Positions 43,904 through 53,289 are shown, numbered from the stretch's first letter. The stretch is DNA of 64,000 bases from Nocardioides ganghwensis (GCF_014779655.1 NZ_JACXYX010000019.1:1-64000), one strand, 5' to 3'. Numbers and translations are program-made. Notes: a model not told the origin generated them from the sequence alone.

Positions 43904-46900
43904 TCAACGCTTGCGCGAGCCCCTCTTCTTGATCGGGACGTGCTCGACGACCGGCGCCTCGGAAGCAGGCTCCGATGCGGGCTCGCCCGACGGCTCCGCC
44001 TCCTGCTCGACTGCGGCGGTCCCCGGCTCGACCAGGCCCGAGTCGGGCACGGTGCCGACACCGGCGGGCGGGCCGGCCGGGCGGCTGGCGGAGCGACGGC
44101 GCGTACGCGTCACGACCCGCGGCTTCTCGGGCTCGGCAGGAGCCTTCTCAGCAGCCTCCACGGCGGGGACCTCCACGACGGGAGCCTCCTCGACGGGAGC
44201 CTCCTCGACGGGAGCCTCCTCGACGGGAGCCTCCTCAGCGGGAGCGTCCTCAGCGGGAGCCTCCACCACGGGCGGCTCCGGCTCGGGAGCACCCTCGCTG
44301 ACCGTCGGCTCGTCGGTCGGCTCGTCGGTCGGCTCGTCGGCCGGCTCGTCGGCCGGCTTCTCGTGGCGCGCCATGGCGGCCACGTCCTTCGGTGACGGAG
44401 CGTGGTGGGGCTCGGGGGCCATCCCGTTGGCGCCGCCGTTGCCGCTCGCGCTGCCGTCGTTGGAGCTGCCGGCGTCGTCGCCGGACGAGCCGCGGCGGCC
44501 GCGCCGGCGGCTGCCGCGCCGGCCCTCTCCCCCGTCGTCGGAGGACTTGGCGTTGGGGTCGACCGGCTGGTCCTTGATCACGACGCCGCGACCGTGGCAG
44601 TGCTCGCAGTTCTCGCTGAACGCCTCGACCAGGCCCGTGCCGATGCGCTTGCGCGTCATCTGCACCAGGCCGAGCGAGGTGACCTCGGCGACCTGGTGGC
44701 GGGTGCGGTCGCGGCCGAGGCACTCGACGAGGCGTCGCACGACGAGGTCGCGGTTGGACTCGAGGACCATGTCGATGAAGTCGACGACGATGATGCCGCC
44801 GATGTCGCGCAGCCGGAGCTGGCGCACGATCTCCTCGGCCGCCTCGAGGTTGTTCTTGGTGACCGTCTCCTCCAGGTTGCCGCCCGAGCCGGTGAACTTG
44901 CCGGTGTTGACGTCGACGACGGTCATCGCCTCGGTGCGGTCGATGATGAGAGAGCCACCCGAGGGCAGCCAGACCTTGCGGTCGAGGCCCTTCTGGATCT
45001 GCTCGTCGATCCGGTACGTCGCGAAGACGTCGCCGCCGGTCGCGCCGCGCTCGAACTTCTCGACGCGCTCGACGAGGTCGGGCGCCACGGACTCCACGTA
45101 GCCGTGGACGGTGTCCCAGGCGTCGTCACCCTCGATGACGAGCTTGGAGAAGTCCTCGGTGAAGAGGTCGCGGACCACCTTGAGGGTGAGGTCCGGCTCC
45201 CCGTAGAGCAGCTGCGGGCCGGAGCCCTTGTTGGTGGCCTTCTTCTCGATGTCCTCCCAGCGTGCCTTGAGCCGCTCGACGTCGCGCGTCAGCTCCTCCT
45301 CGCTGGCACCCTCGGCGGCCGTACGGACGATGACGCCGGCGGTGTCGGGGACGATCTCCTTGAGGAGGGCCTTGAGTCGGCTGCGCTCGGTGTCGGGCAG
45401 CTTGCGGGAGATGCCGGAGGTGGTGCCGTCCGGGACGTAGACCAGGAACCGACCGGCGAGGCTGACCTGGCTGGTGAGGCGGGCGCCCTTGTGCCCGACG
45501 GGGTCCTTGGTGACCTGCACCAGGATCATCTGGCCGCTCGACAGCACCGACTCGATCTTGCGGGGCTGGCCCTCCTTGTGGCCCAGCGACTGCCAGTTGA
45601 CCTCACCCGCGTAGAGCACGGCGTTGCGGCCCTTGCCGATGTCGATGAACGCCGCCTCCATGGACGGCAGCACGTTCTGGACGCGGCCGAGGTAGACGTT
45701 GCCGATGAGCGAGGTCTGCGACTCGCGGGCGACGTAGTGCTCGACGAGCACCTTGTCCTCGAGCACGCCGATCTGGATCAGGTCCTCGCGCTGGCGGATC
45801 ACCATGACCCGCTCGACGGACTCGCGGCGGGCCAGGAACTCGGCCTCGCTCACGATCGGCGCGCGGCGGCGACCGGCCTCGCGGCCCTCGCGGCGCCGCT
45901 GCTTCTTCGCCTCGAGGCGCGTGGACCCCTGGACCGAGGTGATCTGGTCCTCCGCGGAGCGCCCCTTGCGCACGCGGGTCACGGTGTTGGGGTCGTCGGC
46001 GTCGGACGAGCTCTCCTCGCCCGCACGCCGGCGGCGCCGACGACGCCGGGAGGTCCCTTCGCCGTTGGCCTCGCCGTTCCCTTCGGAGGAGCTGCCGTCG
46101 GGCGTGCCGGAATCACCCTCGGCCTCGGACTCCTCCCCGGAGTCGGACGGGGCGCTCTCCGCGCCCTGCTCGGAACCGTCGGCGCCGGACTCCGACCCCT
46201 TGCGGCGACGCCGGCCGCCGCGACGACGGCGACGCCTCGCGGGGCCACCCTCGCCGTCGGTGTCGTCCTCCGGCTCGGAGTCGGCGTCGGTCTCGGTGTC
46301 GGTCTCGGCGTCGGCGCCCGTCTCGCCGGCGTCCGCTGCGGCGGTCTCCTCGGCGGACTGCTCGGCGGACTGCTCGGCGGTCTCGGCGGTCTCCTCGGTG
46401 ACCTCGTCCTCGGCGAGCCCCTCGGCCGCCACGGCGTCGTCGTCCGGCGCTGCTGCTCCGCGGCCACCGGCCTTCTTGGCGGCAGCCCTCTTGCCTGCGG
46501 TCTTCTTGGCGGCGGCCTTCTTGCTCGCGCCGCCCCTCGTCCTCGCGGTCGTGGCCGGAACGACCTCGTCACCGGCCACGTCCACCGCAGCCGACTCGGG
46601 CGCAGCCGACTCGGGCGCAGCCGACTCGGGCGCTGCCGCCTCGTCCTCAGCCGGCGCCGTCTCGACCGGCACCGGCGTCGGCTTCTTGCGGGTCCGGCGG
46701 GTCGTCGTGGTCACGACCGGGGCCTGGAACAGCACGGCGTGGGCTGCGGCGTCAGCGGTGGCATCAGCGGTGGCGTCAGCGGTGGCGTCAGCGGCGGAGT
46801 CCTCGACGGCCTGCTCGGCGGTCGCCTTGGCAGCGGTCTTCTTCGCCGGGGCCTTCCTCGCGGCGGTCTTGCGCGCGGCGGCCTTCTTCGCCGGGGCGGC

Positions 46901-47263
46901 AGGCTCGACGGGAGCATCGGCCGTGGCGTCGGCGGTCGGCGTGGTGTCAGACGCGGGCGTGGCGTCGGTCCCGGACGCAGCGGCGGCCTTCTTGGCGGCG
47001 GACCCGCGCGGGGCGGCCTTCCTGGCCGCGGCCTTCTTCGCGGGCGCCTTCTTCGCGGGTGCGACCGGCTCGCCGGCTCCCGACTCGGTCACATCGGCAG
47101 CGTCAGCGGGCGCCTCCGGCGCGGCGGCCGCCTTCTTCGCGGGGGCCTTGCGCGTACGTCGGGTCACGACGGGAGCGGCGGGCGCCTCCGGGAGTGCCGC
47201 CGAGGTGTCTGCCCCCGACTCGCTGCGCTCGGGCTGGTCGTCGGTCTGGTCTTCACTGAGCAT
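43904..47263 (-). CDS. rne: Ribonuclease E/G family protein
   Basis: 1119 residues. A very long low-complexity N-terminus (1-485) of Ala/Lys/Pro/Glu repeats (AKKAPAKKAAARKAA, TADATADATADA, ESAAPESAAPESAA), then the catalytic core: S1 domain (GNVYLGRVQNVLPSMEAAFI), RNase H-like and DNase I-like parts with metal Asp in VVDVNTGKFTG and IVVDFIDM, and a zinc-link region CEHCHGRG near 885. The C-terminus (900-1119) is again disordered, with EEAPVEEAPVEE repeats. It processes and degrades RNA and can scaffold a degradosome; both flanks are non-catalytic, as in mycobacterial RNase E. ATG at 47263 follows GAGGAG and is preferred over the GTG at 47281. Confidence 0.95.
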   Translation of the reverse strand: MLSEDQTDDQPERSESGADTSAALPEAPAAPVVTRRTRKAPAKKAAAAPEAPADAADVTESGAGEPVAPAKKAPAKKAAARKAAPRGSAAKKAAAASGTDATPASDTTPTADATADAPVEPAAPAKKAAARKTAARKAPAKKTAAKATAEQAVEDSAADATADATADATADAAAHAVLFQAPVVTTTTRRTRKKPTPVPVETAPAEDEAAAPESAAPESAAPESAAVDVAGDEVVPATTARTRGGASKKAAAKKTAGKRAAAKKAGGRGAAAPDDDAVAAEGLAEDEVTEETAETAEQSAEQSAEETAAADAGETGADAETDTETDADSEPEDDTDGEGGPARRRRRRGGRRRRKGSESGADGSEQGAESAPSDSGEESEAEGDSGTPDGSSSEGNGEANGEGTSRRRRRRRRAGEESSSDADDPNTVTRVRKGRSAEDQITSVQGSTRLEAKKQRRREGREAGRRRAPIVSEAEFLARRESVERVMVIRQREDLIQIGVLEDKVLVEHYVARESQTSLIGNVYLGRVQNVLPSMEAAFIDIGKGRNAVLYAGEVNWQSLGHKEGQPRKIESVLSSGQMILVQVTKDPVGHKGARLTSQVSLAGRFLVYVPDGTTSGISRKLPDTERSRLKALLKEIVPDTAGVIVRTAAEGASEEELTRDVERLKARWEDIEKKATNKGSGPQLLYGEPDLTLKVVRDLFTEDFSKLVIEGDDAWDTVHGYVESVAPDLVERVEKFERGATGGDVFATYRIDEQIQKGLDRKVWLPSGGSLIIDRTEAMTVVDVNTGKFTGSGGNLEETVTKNNLEAAEEIVRQLRLRDIGGIIVVDFIDMVLESNRDLVVRRLVECLGRDRTRHQVAEVTSLGLVQMTRKRIGTGLVEAFSENCEHCHGRGVVIKDQPVDPNAKSSDDGGEGRRGSRRRGRRGSSGDDAGSSNDGSASGNGGANGMAPEPHHAPSPKDVAAMARHEKPADEPADEPTDEPTDEPTVSEGAPEPEPPVVEAPAEDAPAEEAPVEEAPVEEAPVEEAPVVEVPAVEAAEKAPAEPEKPRVVTRTRRRSASRPAGPPAGVGTVPDSGLVEPGTAAVEQEAEPSGEPASEPASEAPVVEHVPIKKRGSRKR
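44165..44245. repeat. 15-base-type tandem repeats in rne 3' part
   Basis: Repeated GAGGCTCCCGTCGAG-type units (plus strand CTCGACGGGAGCCTC) encode EEAPVEEAPVEEAP in the disordered C-terminal flank of RNase E. Confidence 0.8.
46580..46800. repeat. Tandem repeats in rne 5' part
   Basis: Two arrays: a 15-base unit encoding ESAAP three times (about 46588-46632) and a 12-base unit encoding TADA four times (about 46747-46794). Both keep frame and lie in the low-complexity N-terminal flank of RNase E. Confidence 0.8.
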
Positions 47264-47587
47264 GTGGTGCTCCTCGGGCACCGTGGCGGTGCCGATACGG
47301 CGTCCACCGCTCTCGAGTGACGATCCCGGGGACGCAAAGCTTCTGTGGCGGCGACACCCTCCGCGTGTGCGTCTCCGAGCAGCTGATCCGTCACCTGCCG
47401 CGGTCGCCGGGCCACCGTCGAGTCGCTGTCACCGACTCATGTGGCCGCGTCGCGGTCCGGTGACGTCCACCCACCCGGGGTGCCGGACACTGGCGTGGCC
47501 GGCGAGAACGTCGTCGGCTCGACGGGATCCCGGCGGGAGCCGGGGCGTCGAACGTGGCGAGTATCGCACACCGCCGCAGCGCCGGCC
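47264..47587. other. 324-base region upstream of rne
   Basis: Between the rne start and the end of the TIGR03936 gene on the same strand. No gene is supported. It must hold the rne leader and probably its promoter; no clear promoter boxes, riboswitch or terminator were recognised. A long leader is common for RNase E genes, which are often autoregulated through it. Confidence 0.5.
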
Positions 47588-48325
47588 CTATGCGCGAGTC
47601 GCCAGCGGGTCGCCCACCTCGCCCGAGGCGCTGAGCGGGCCCTGGGCCGTACGGGTCATGAGCGGCGCCTCGCCGGCCGGCAGTCCCGCGACGGCCTCGA
47701 GGCCGCGAAGCACGTCGTCGGGGCGTACGGCCGGGGTCCCGTGCCGCAGCACCACGTCGAGAGACGTACGCCCTCCGGCCACCGCGTCCTCGGGGAGGAC
47801 CACCAGCGACACGACCGCGCCGCGGGCGTCGAACTCGCGCAGGCCCTTCTTCGTCATCCGCTCCACCAGCGCCTCGTCGGCGGCGAGGAAACGCGCGACG
47901 GCGTCGGTCGTGGCGCCGCGGTCGGCCGCGAGGTCGATGCGCCACCGGCTGCCCTCGAGGAGGTCGGCCAGCGACCCGCCCGGGGACTCGACGACCTCGA
48001 GCACGTCGAGACCGGGCGGCAGCGCCTCGTCGAGCATCGCGTGGACCTCGGCCGGGACGACGACCTCGGCGAGCGCCAGCTCGAGGTACTCCGCCTCGCT
48101 CGCCGAGCCCGTCGGCGCGGCGCCGGCGTAGGAGATGCGGGGGTGGGGGTTGAAGCCCGAGGAGTACGCCATCGGGATGCGCGCGCGGAAGACGGCGCGC
48201 TCGAAGGCCCGGCTGAAGTCACGGTGGCTGGTGAAGCGGAGCCGACCGCGCTTGGCGTAGCGCACACGCAGGCGCTGGACGGGCGGGGCCTGCTGCTCGG
48301 GCTGCTGCTGGGGCACGGGCGTCAA
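47588..48325 (-). CDS. TIGR03936 family radical SAM-associated protein (DUF2344)
   Basis: 245 residues. RLRVRYAKRGRLRFTSHRDFSRAFERAVFRARIPMAYSSGFNPHPRISYAGA is diagnostic for DUF2344/TIGR03936, the partner of the TIGR03960 B12-binding radical SAM protein encoded just before it (often fused) in most bacteria. The partner is absent here: the next gene upstream is on the opposite strand and belongs to a polysaccharide island. The start is TTG at 48325 or GTG at 48316; neither has a strong ribosome site. Function unknown, possibly tRNA or rRNA modification judging from neighbours rne, rplU and rpmA. Confidence 0.9.
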   Translation of the reverse strand: MTPVPQQQPEQQAPPVQRLRVRYAKRGRLRFTSHRDFSRAFERAVFRARIPMAYSSGFNPHPRISYAGAAPTGSASEAEYLELALAEVVVPAEVHAMLDEALPPGLDVLEVVESPGGSLADLLEGSRWRIDLAADRGATTDAVARFLAADEALVERMTKKGLREFDARGAVVSLVVLPEDAVAGGRTSLDVVLRHGTPAVRPDDVLRGLEAVAGLPAGEAPLMTRTAQGPLSASGEVGDPLATRA

Positions 48326-48429
48326 GGGTAGTCGTCGGACGGGTTAGCCTGCGGGCCGGGCAGGACCGGCGACGCCGCGGCGTCGTACACACACGCAGGA
48401 CACGTACGCACGACAGGAGCGGGGGCGCA

Positions 48430-49836
48430 GTGCGCAGGACGACGAGCCACGCCCGGACGCGGCCGGACCGCGGGAGCAGGCGGGCGACCGTGCTGCTCGC
48501 GCTGGTGCTGGGTGCGCTGGCCATCGGCCTCTTCGTGCGGGCCGGCGAGGGCATGCCGATGAGCGCGATCGACGAGCACGTGCACCTCGACACCCACGTC
48601 CGGGTCCACGACGGCGAGTACCCGCACCGCGGGTCGCTCATGACCATGGACCTGGTGCGCGAGTGGGCGTGCGGCGTCGGCCACGAGGCCGGGGCCGCGA
48701 TGGCGCCGTGCGACCACCCCGACCTCGGCCCGGTCTCCCTGCCGTCGGGCGTCCACACGACCGGCTACATCCACTACCCGACCTACTTCGTCGTCGGCGA
48801 GGCCTACCGGGCCGTCGAGGAGTCCGTGGCGGACCCGGACTCCTGGGTCGACACCTACCGGCGCTACGCGGCGCTCGTGACGGTCGCCGGACTGCTGGCC
48901 TGCCTCGCCGCCGCGTGGGCGCTGGGCCTGCGCGGCGCCGGTCTCGTCGCCGGGACGCTGCTGCCGTCGGCCTCGGCCGGCATCCTCCTCTACGGCACGA
49001 TCGCCAACCCGCAGGCCGCCGCGGTCCTGGCGGGCGCCCTCATCGGCTGGGCCGGCATCCGCTGGATGCGCACGGGCCGGGGGTTCTGGTGGCTCGCGGC
49101 AGCGACGGTGCTCGCGTCCGCGGTGGCGGTGACCCACACGCTGCCGGCCGGAGCGTTCATGCTCGCGATCATCGTCGCGCTGCTGCTGCAGCGCGCCGGG
49201 TGGAGCGTGGCCGGCGACTGGCGTCCGCGGTGGTGGCAGCTCGGTGTGCTCACGCTCGTCGTCGTGGCGCCCGTCCTCGCCTACGGACGGTGGATCTCGT
49301 CGCGCGCGACCATCTCCAACGCCGAGCTCTACTCGTTCGTGGCGCTCGACTCCTGGCGGACCGTGGCGTCCGGAGCCCTGGAGGAGCTGTTCAGCATCCA
49401 CAGCCCGTGGTACGTCACCGGCTCCCTCGGCATCGGCGAGGACGGACTGCTGGTCCAGCGCTTCCTGCGGGCGAGCGTCAACGGCCTGCCCCTGTGGGTG
49501 ACCATCGCCGTCTTCGCCGTCCTGGCGGTCGCGTCCGTGCGCGTGGTCAAGCGGGTGGCCGCCACCCGGGCGGAGGAACCGCGCGTCCTGCAGCCCATGC
49601 AGCTGCTCACCGCCTGCACGCTCGCGGGCGTCCTCGTCTACCCGGTCCTGCTGCGCACCAGCAACGCCCTCAACGTCGGCTTCGACTTCCCCGTCGTGGC
49701 CCGCTACTCGATCGGCTTCGCGCCGCTGCTCGCGTGGCTCGTGCTGGTCGCGGTGCAGGACCGGCCGCTCCTCACGCGGGGCCTCGCCGTCCTCGCGACC
49801 GCCACCTGCCTCGGTCTCGGACTGGCGACCTGGTGA
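48430..49836 (+). CDS. Polytopic membrane protein, GT-C-like, tandem paralogue A
   Basis: 468 residues with about ten hydrophobic segments. After the first helix comes an extracytoplasmic loop with MSAIDEHVHLDTHVRVHDGEYPHRG (acidic DEH motif, like the DE of GT-C transferases), a Cys pair, and HTTGYIHYPTYFVVGE. The C-terminal part has NALNVGFDFPVVARYSIGFAPLLAW. It is clearly homologous to the next gene. A role as a lipid-linked-sugar glycosyltransferase or polymer-related membrane protein is inferred from fold and context only. GTG start at 48430. First plus-strand gene of the polysaccharide island. Confidence 0.7.
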   Translation: MRRTTSHARTRPDRGSRRATVLLALVLGALAIGLFVRAGEGMPMSAIDEHVHLDTHVRVHDGEYPHRGSLMTMDLVREWACGVGHEAGAAMAPCDHPDLGPVSLPSGVHTTGYIHYPTYFVVGEAYRAVEESVADPDSWVDTYRRYAALVTVAGLLACLAAAWALGLRGAGLVAGTLLPSASAGILLYGTIANPQAAAVLAGALIGWAGIRWMRTGRGFWWLAAATVLASAVAVTHTLPAGAFMLAIIVALLLQRAGWSVAGDWRPRWWQLGVLTLVVVAPVLAYGRWISSRATISNAELYSFVALDSWRTVASGALEELFSIHSPWYVTGSLGIGEDGLLVQRFLRASVNGLPLWVTIAVFAVLAVASVRVVKRVAATRAEEPRVLQPMQLLTACTLAGVLVYPVLLRTSNALNVGFDFPVVARYSIGFAPLLAWLVLVAVQDRPLLTRGLAVLATATCLGLGLATW

Positions 49837-51272
49837 GGCCCGTGACCCGCGAGCCCTCCCTCCGCAGCCGTGCCGCGTCCTGGTTCGGCGTCGGCGTGCT
49901 CGTCGCCGGCCTGCTCCTCACCCTGGTGACGACCTGGCGCCTGGCCGGGGAGGGCAAGCCGCTCTCCCCCGTCGACGAGATCGCCCACGCCGACACGGCC
50001 TTCAAGGTGCACCGGGGCACCTACCCCTACCGCGGGGCCGACGTCGGCCAGCCGCTCGTCGACACGTGGACCTGCTACTCGGGGCACCAGACCATCGCGT
50101 GGCAGGCCACGTGCGGCTCCGCGAAGGCCGTGCCGCGCCGCCTGCCGCAGCCCACCGGCTCGCGCACCACGGGATACATCCACTACCCGACCTATTTCGT
50201 GGCCGGCGAGGGCTTCCGCCGTGCCCACGACGCGGTCGCCGGCGAAGCCGGGTGGGAGATCGACACCTACCGCCGGTTCGCCGCCGTCGTCGCCGTCCTC
50301 GGCATGGCGCTCTGCGCGTACGTCGCCAGGCGCCTGGGACTGGGGCCCGCGGGGCAGGTGGCGGCCGCGTTCATCCCCGTCGCAGCCCCGTCGGTGCTCG
50401 TCTACTCCACGATGGTCAACCCGATGTCCGCAGCCGTGGTGTGCGGGGCGCTGGTCGCCGGCGCCGGCCTCCGCTGGCTGCTCACCGGGAGGGGGTTCGG
50501 CTGGGTCGCGGCCGCCACCGCGGTCAGCGCCGCCGTCGCGGTCACGGCGTCGTTGCCCGCCGGGGTGCTGCTCGTCGCGGTCCTGCTCGGCCTCGTGCTC
50601 CGGCTGCGCGGCCGGCGGCTCAACACGCCGTGGGACCCCCGCTGGTGGCACGCCGCGGTGCTCGCCGGGCTGCTCGTCGTCCCCATCCTCGCCTTCGGCG
50701 CCGTCATCGACGCGCGCGCGACGATCGACGACGCCACCCTGTACGCCCCGTACGCCCGCGCCGGCTGGGACCAGGTCGCGCTCGGCGTCTGGGCGGAGAT
50801 CTTCGCCTCCCACCTGCCGTGGGTCGAGGACGGCAGCCTCGTGCGCCCCGAGCTGGGGACCGTGCGCACCTACGTCCGGGCGGCCGGGATCGGCATGCCC
50901 CTGCTCGTCACCGCGATGGTCGCCGGCGGCCTGATCGCCGCGGCGACGGGGGTCCTGCGCCGGCTCGACCCACCGCGACCCCCCGCAGTGGCCGGGCCAG
51001 ACGGGAAGCCCGACCGGGAGCCCGTACGCGTCCTCCAGCTGGCCGCCGTGTCGGCGCTGCTGGGCCTGCTGGCCTACCCGCCGCTGCTGCGCCTGCTCAA
51101 CGCGATCAACGTGGGCATCGACTACCCGGTCGTCTCCCGCTACTCGATCTCCCTCGCCCCGTTCTTCGTGCTGGTGGTCCTCCTGCTCGCGCGCGACCAC
51201 CCGTGGTTCGCCCGGGTGCTCGCGTCGGTCGGGACGGTCGCCGTCGTGGCCTGGTGCGTCAGCGCCTGGTGA
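49833..51272 (+). CDS. Polytopic membrane protein, GT-C-like, tandem paralogue B
   Basis: 479 residues with the same layout as the preceding gene: LSPVDEIAHADTAFKVHRGTYPYRG versus MSAIDEHVHLDTHVRVHDGEYPHRG, RTTGYIHYPTYFVAGEG, DARATIDDATLY versus SSRATISNAELY, and NAINVGIDYPVVSRYSISLAPFF. DE in the first outer loop and the conserved Cys pair are kept. GTG at 49833 overlaps the stop of paralogue A (GTGA); GTG at 49842 is an alternative. The pair probably arose by tandem duplication and may form a heterodimer or act on two successive substrates. Confidence 0.7.
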   Translation: MRPVTREPSLRSRAASWFGVGVLVAGLLLTLVTTWRLAGEGKPLSPVDEIAHADTAFKVHRGTYPYRGADVGQPLVDTWTCYSGHQTIAWQATCGSAKAVPRRLPQPTGSRTTGYIHYPTYFVAGEGFRRAHDAVAGEAGWEIDTYRRFAAVVAVLGMALCAYVARRLGLGPAGQVAAAFIPVAAPSVLVYSTMVNPMSAAVVCGALVAGAGLRWLLTGRGFGWVAAATAVSAAVAVTASLPAGVLLVAVLLGLVLRLRGRRLNTPWDPRWWHAAVLAGLLVVPILAFGAVIDARATIDDATLYAPYARAGWDQVALGVWAEIFASHLPWVEDGSLVRPELGTVRTYVRAAGIGMPLLVTAMVAGGLIAAATGVLRRLDPPRPPAVAGPDGKPDREPVRVLQLAAVSALLGLLAYPPLLRLLNAINVGIDYPVVSRYSISLAPFFVLVVLLLARDHPWFARVLASVGTVAVVAWCVSAW

Positions 51273-51285
51273 GGGCCCGTGTTTT

Positions 51286-51325
51286 CCGTCTAGACCGTGG
51301 CGCCGTCTAGGTTGTGACGGTCACA
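51286..51325 (+). promoter_or_regulatory. Repeats in the leader of the first aminotransferase gene
   Basis: CCGTCTAG occurs twice (51286-51293, 51303-51310) spaced 17 bases, followed by an inverted repeat TGTGAC-G-GTCACA (51313-51325). This 101-base spacer probably contains a promoter and operator for the sugar genes; the -10 may be TAGGTT (51308-51313). Confidence 0.4.
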
Positions 51326-51373
51326 CCACACGATGCGCAGGCCCTCTCGGGCCGTGATCCGGAAGGTCCCTCC

Positions 51374-52519
51374 ATGCTCGCCACCCGTCAGGTCGCCCTC
51401 GGACAGCCCACCGTCGGCGAGGAGGAGATCGAGGCGCTCCGCGAGGTGTTCGCCAGCGGCTGGCTGTCCGGCGCAGGCCCGACGTGCGTCGCCTTCGAGG
51501 GCGAGCTCGCCGCCGCGACCGGCACCGCCCACGCGCTCGCGACCTCCAACTGCGGCTCGTCGCTCCACCTCGCGCTCCAGGTGCTCGGCGCGGGCCCCGG
51601 CGACGAGGTGATCGTCGCCGACTACACCTTCCCCGCCACCGGCCACTCGGTCATGTGGACCGGCGCCACGCCGCGCTTCGCTGACGTCCGCCCCGACATC
51701 GGGACCATCGACGTCGACGCCGCGGCCGCCCTGGTCAACGAACGCACCGTGGGCATCATCGCCGTCGACATGGTCGGCCAGCCGGCCGACTACGACGAGC
51801 TCGCCGCGCTCTGCCGCAGCCGCGGGCTGTGGCTGATGGAGGACGCCGCCTGCTCGGCCGGCGCGACCTACAAGGGCCGCCCGGCGGGCAGCCTGGCCGA
51901 CCTGGCCGCGTTCAGCTTCCACGGCCGCAAGGGCATCACCGCCGGTGAGGGCGGCGCGCTGGTCGGCGACGACGCCACGCGGATGGACCTGGCCCGCAAG
52001 CTGCACACCTACGGCATCGCCCCCGCCGTCAGCCGCGAAGGCTCCTCGGCGCTCGCCGTGCCGTCCTTCGACATGGCGGGCTACAACTACCGGATGTCCG
52101 ACGTGCAGGCGGCCATGATGCGGGTCCAGCTCACCCGGCTCCCGGCCCTCGTCGCCGCGCGCACCTCCGCCGCGGACGGTTACGCCGAGCGCCTCGGCGA
52201 CGTCGAGGGCATCGCCCTTCCGGTCGTCGCGGAGGACCGCACCCACCCCTACCAGTCCTACCTCGTGACCACCGACGACTCGGTGGACCGGGACGCCGTC
52301 GTCATGGCGCTGCGCGAGCGCGGCGTCGGCAGCAACTTCGGCACGTACGCCTCCCACCTCCAGCCCGTCTACGGCACCCAGGACGTGTGCCCGGTGTCGG
52401 CGCGCCTGTTCACCACGCAGTTCGCGCTGCCGATGCACGCCAACCTGGTGGCCGACGACCTCGACTACGTCGCCGAGCAGCTGCGCGCCGTGCTCGCCGA
52501 CCCGGCCGTACGCCGCTGA
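51374..52519 (+). CDS. DegT/DnrJ/EryC1/StrS sugar aminotransferase 1
   Basis: 381 residues. PLP lysine Lys186 in SFHGRKGITAGEGG, the DAA at the PLP pyridine site in LMEDAACSAGA, and TSNCGSSLHLALQV at the phosphate site. It transfers an amino group from glutamate to a keto-sugar nucleotide. The FHGRK type of active site is nearer to 4-amino (ArnB/PseC/DesI-like) enzymes than the second copy's YPTKN. ATG at 51374 follows GGAAGG; the ORF start at 51314 has no ribosome site and would include the repeats. Confidence 0.88.
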   Translation: MLATRQVALGQPTVGEEEIEALREVFASGWLSGAGPTCVAFEGELAAATGTAHALATSNCGSSLHLALQVLGAGPGDEVIVADYTFPATGHSVMWTGATPRFADVRPDIGTIDVDAAAALVNERTVGIIAVDMVGQPADYDELAALCRSRGLWLMEDAACSAGATYKGRPAGSLADLAAFSFHGRKGITAGEGGALVGDDATRMDLARKLHTYGIAPAVSREGSSALAVPSFDMAGYNYRMSDVQAAMMRVQLTRLPALVAARTSAADGYAERLGDVEGIALPVVAEDRTHPYQSYLVTTDDSVDRDAVVMALRERGVGSNFGTYASHLQPVYGTQDVCPVSARLFTTQFALPMHANLVADDLDYVAEQLRAVLADPAVRR

Positions 52520-52539
52520 GGCGCGGAAGCAGCAGGCAC

Positions 52540-53241
52540 GTGGGCAACAGCAACCGGATCCACCCCACCGCGGTCGTCGGCCCGGAGGTCACCCTCGGCG
52601 AGAACAACGTCGTCGGCCCCTTCTGCGTCCTCCAGGGCAGGGTCAGCCTGGGCGACGACAACTACCTCGCCTCGCACGTCGTGGTCGGCGGCGCCGCCGA
52701 GGTGCGCGGCCACGACATGACCGCGTCGTGGGAGGAGCCGTTCGACGGCAACCCCGTCGTCATCGGCTCGCGCAACGTCTTCAAGGAGATGGTGACCATC
52801 AGCGGCGGCTGGGCCCACGAGACCGCGGTGGGCGACGACGGGTTCTTCATGACCAAGGCCCACGTCAACCACGACGGCCGGATCGGCGACGAGGTGACCG
52901 TCTCCGCCATGGTCGTGACCGCCGGCCACGTCACCGTCGGCGACGGCGCCAACCTCGGCCTCGGCACCGTCGTGCACCAGCGCCTGACCGTGCCCGAGGG
53001 CTCGATGATCGGCATGCAGTCCGCCGTGACACGACAGCTGCCGCCCTTCGTCGTGAGCATGGGCGTCCCCGCCCGCGCGGCGCGGCTCAACACCTACCGG
53101 CTCGACCGCCTCGGCGTGCCGGCCGACCAGCACGAGCCGCTCGCTGCCGTCGTCCTGCACGGCTCGCGCGACACCGCCGGCCTCCAGGACCCGCTCCGGG
53201 CCCCCGTCGAGGCGTGGCTGTCGCGCCTCGAGGCCCACTGA
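52540..53241 (+). CDS. LpxA-like hexapeptide-repeat acyltransferase
   Basis: 233 residues. Left-handed beta-helix repeats (IHPTAVVGPEVTLGENNVVGPFCVLQGRVSLGDDN), the LpxA-type loop (NVFKEMVTISGG), a candidate catalytic His in KAHVNHDGRIGD, and a C-terminal extension. It resembles the sugar-nucleotide O- or N-acyltransferases of the LpxA/GlmU group. With no lipid A in this type of organism, acyl transfer to an amino sugar nucleotide is more likely. GTG start, 20 bases after aminotransferase 1; the next gene follows after 48 bases. Confidence 0.8.
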   Translation: MGNSNRIHPTAVVGPEVTLGENNVVGPFCVLQGRVSLGDDNYLASHVVVGGAAEVRGHDMTASWEEPFDGNPVVIGSRNVFKEMVTISGGWAHETAVGDDGFFMTKAHVNHDGRIGDEVTVSAMVVTAGHVTVGDGANLGLGTVVHQRLTVPEGSMIGMQSAVTRQLPPFVVSMGVPARAARLNTYRLDRLGVPADQHEPLAAVVLHGSRDTAGLQDPLRAPVEAWLSRLEAH

Positions 53242-53289
53242 CCACCTCTGACCGCACCGACTGCACCGTCCGTACCCGAAAGGCTCCAC

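Noticed and set aside
44402..47320. Long plus-strand open frame (972 residues) opposite rne
   Set aside because: It is a GC-rich antisense shadow of rne with no recognisable domain; the rne frame has full S1 and catalytic motifs.
45753..48131. Plus-strand frame of 792 residues across rne and TIGR03936
   Set aside because: Low-complexity translation of the complementary strand; both genes underneath are well supported.
51313..51325. CRP-type site TGTGA...TCACA
   Set aside because: The spacer is only 3 bases instead of 6, so it does not fit a CRP site; kept only as a generic inverted repeat.
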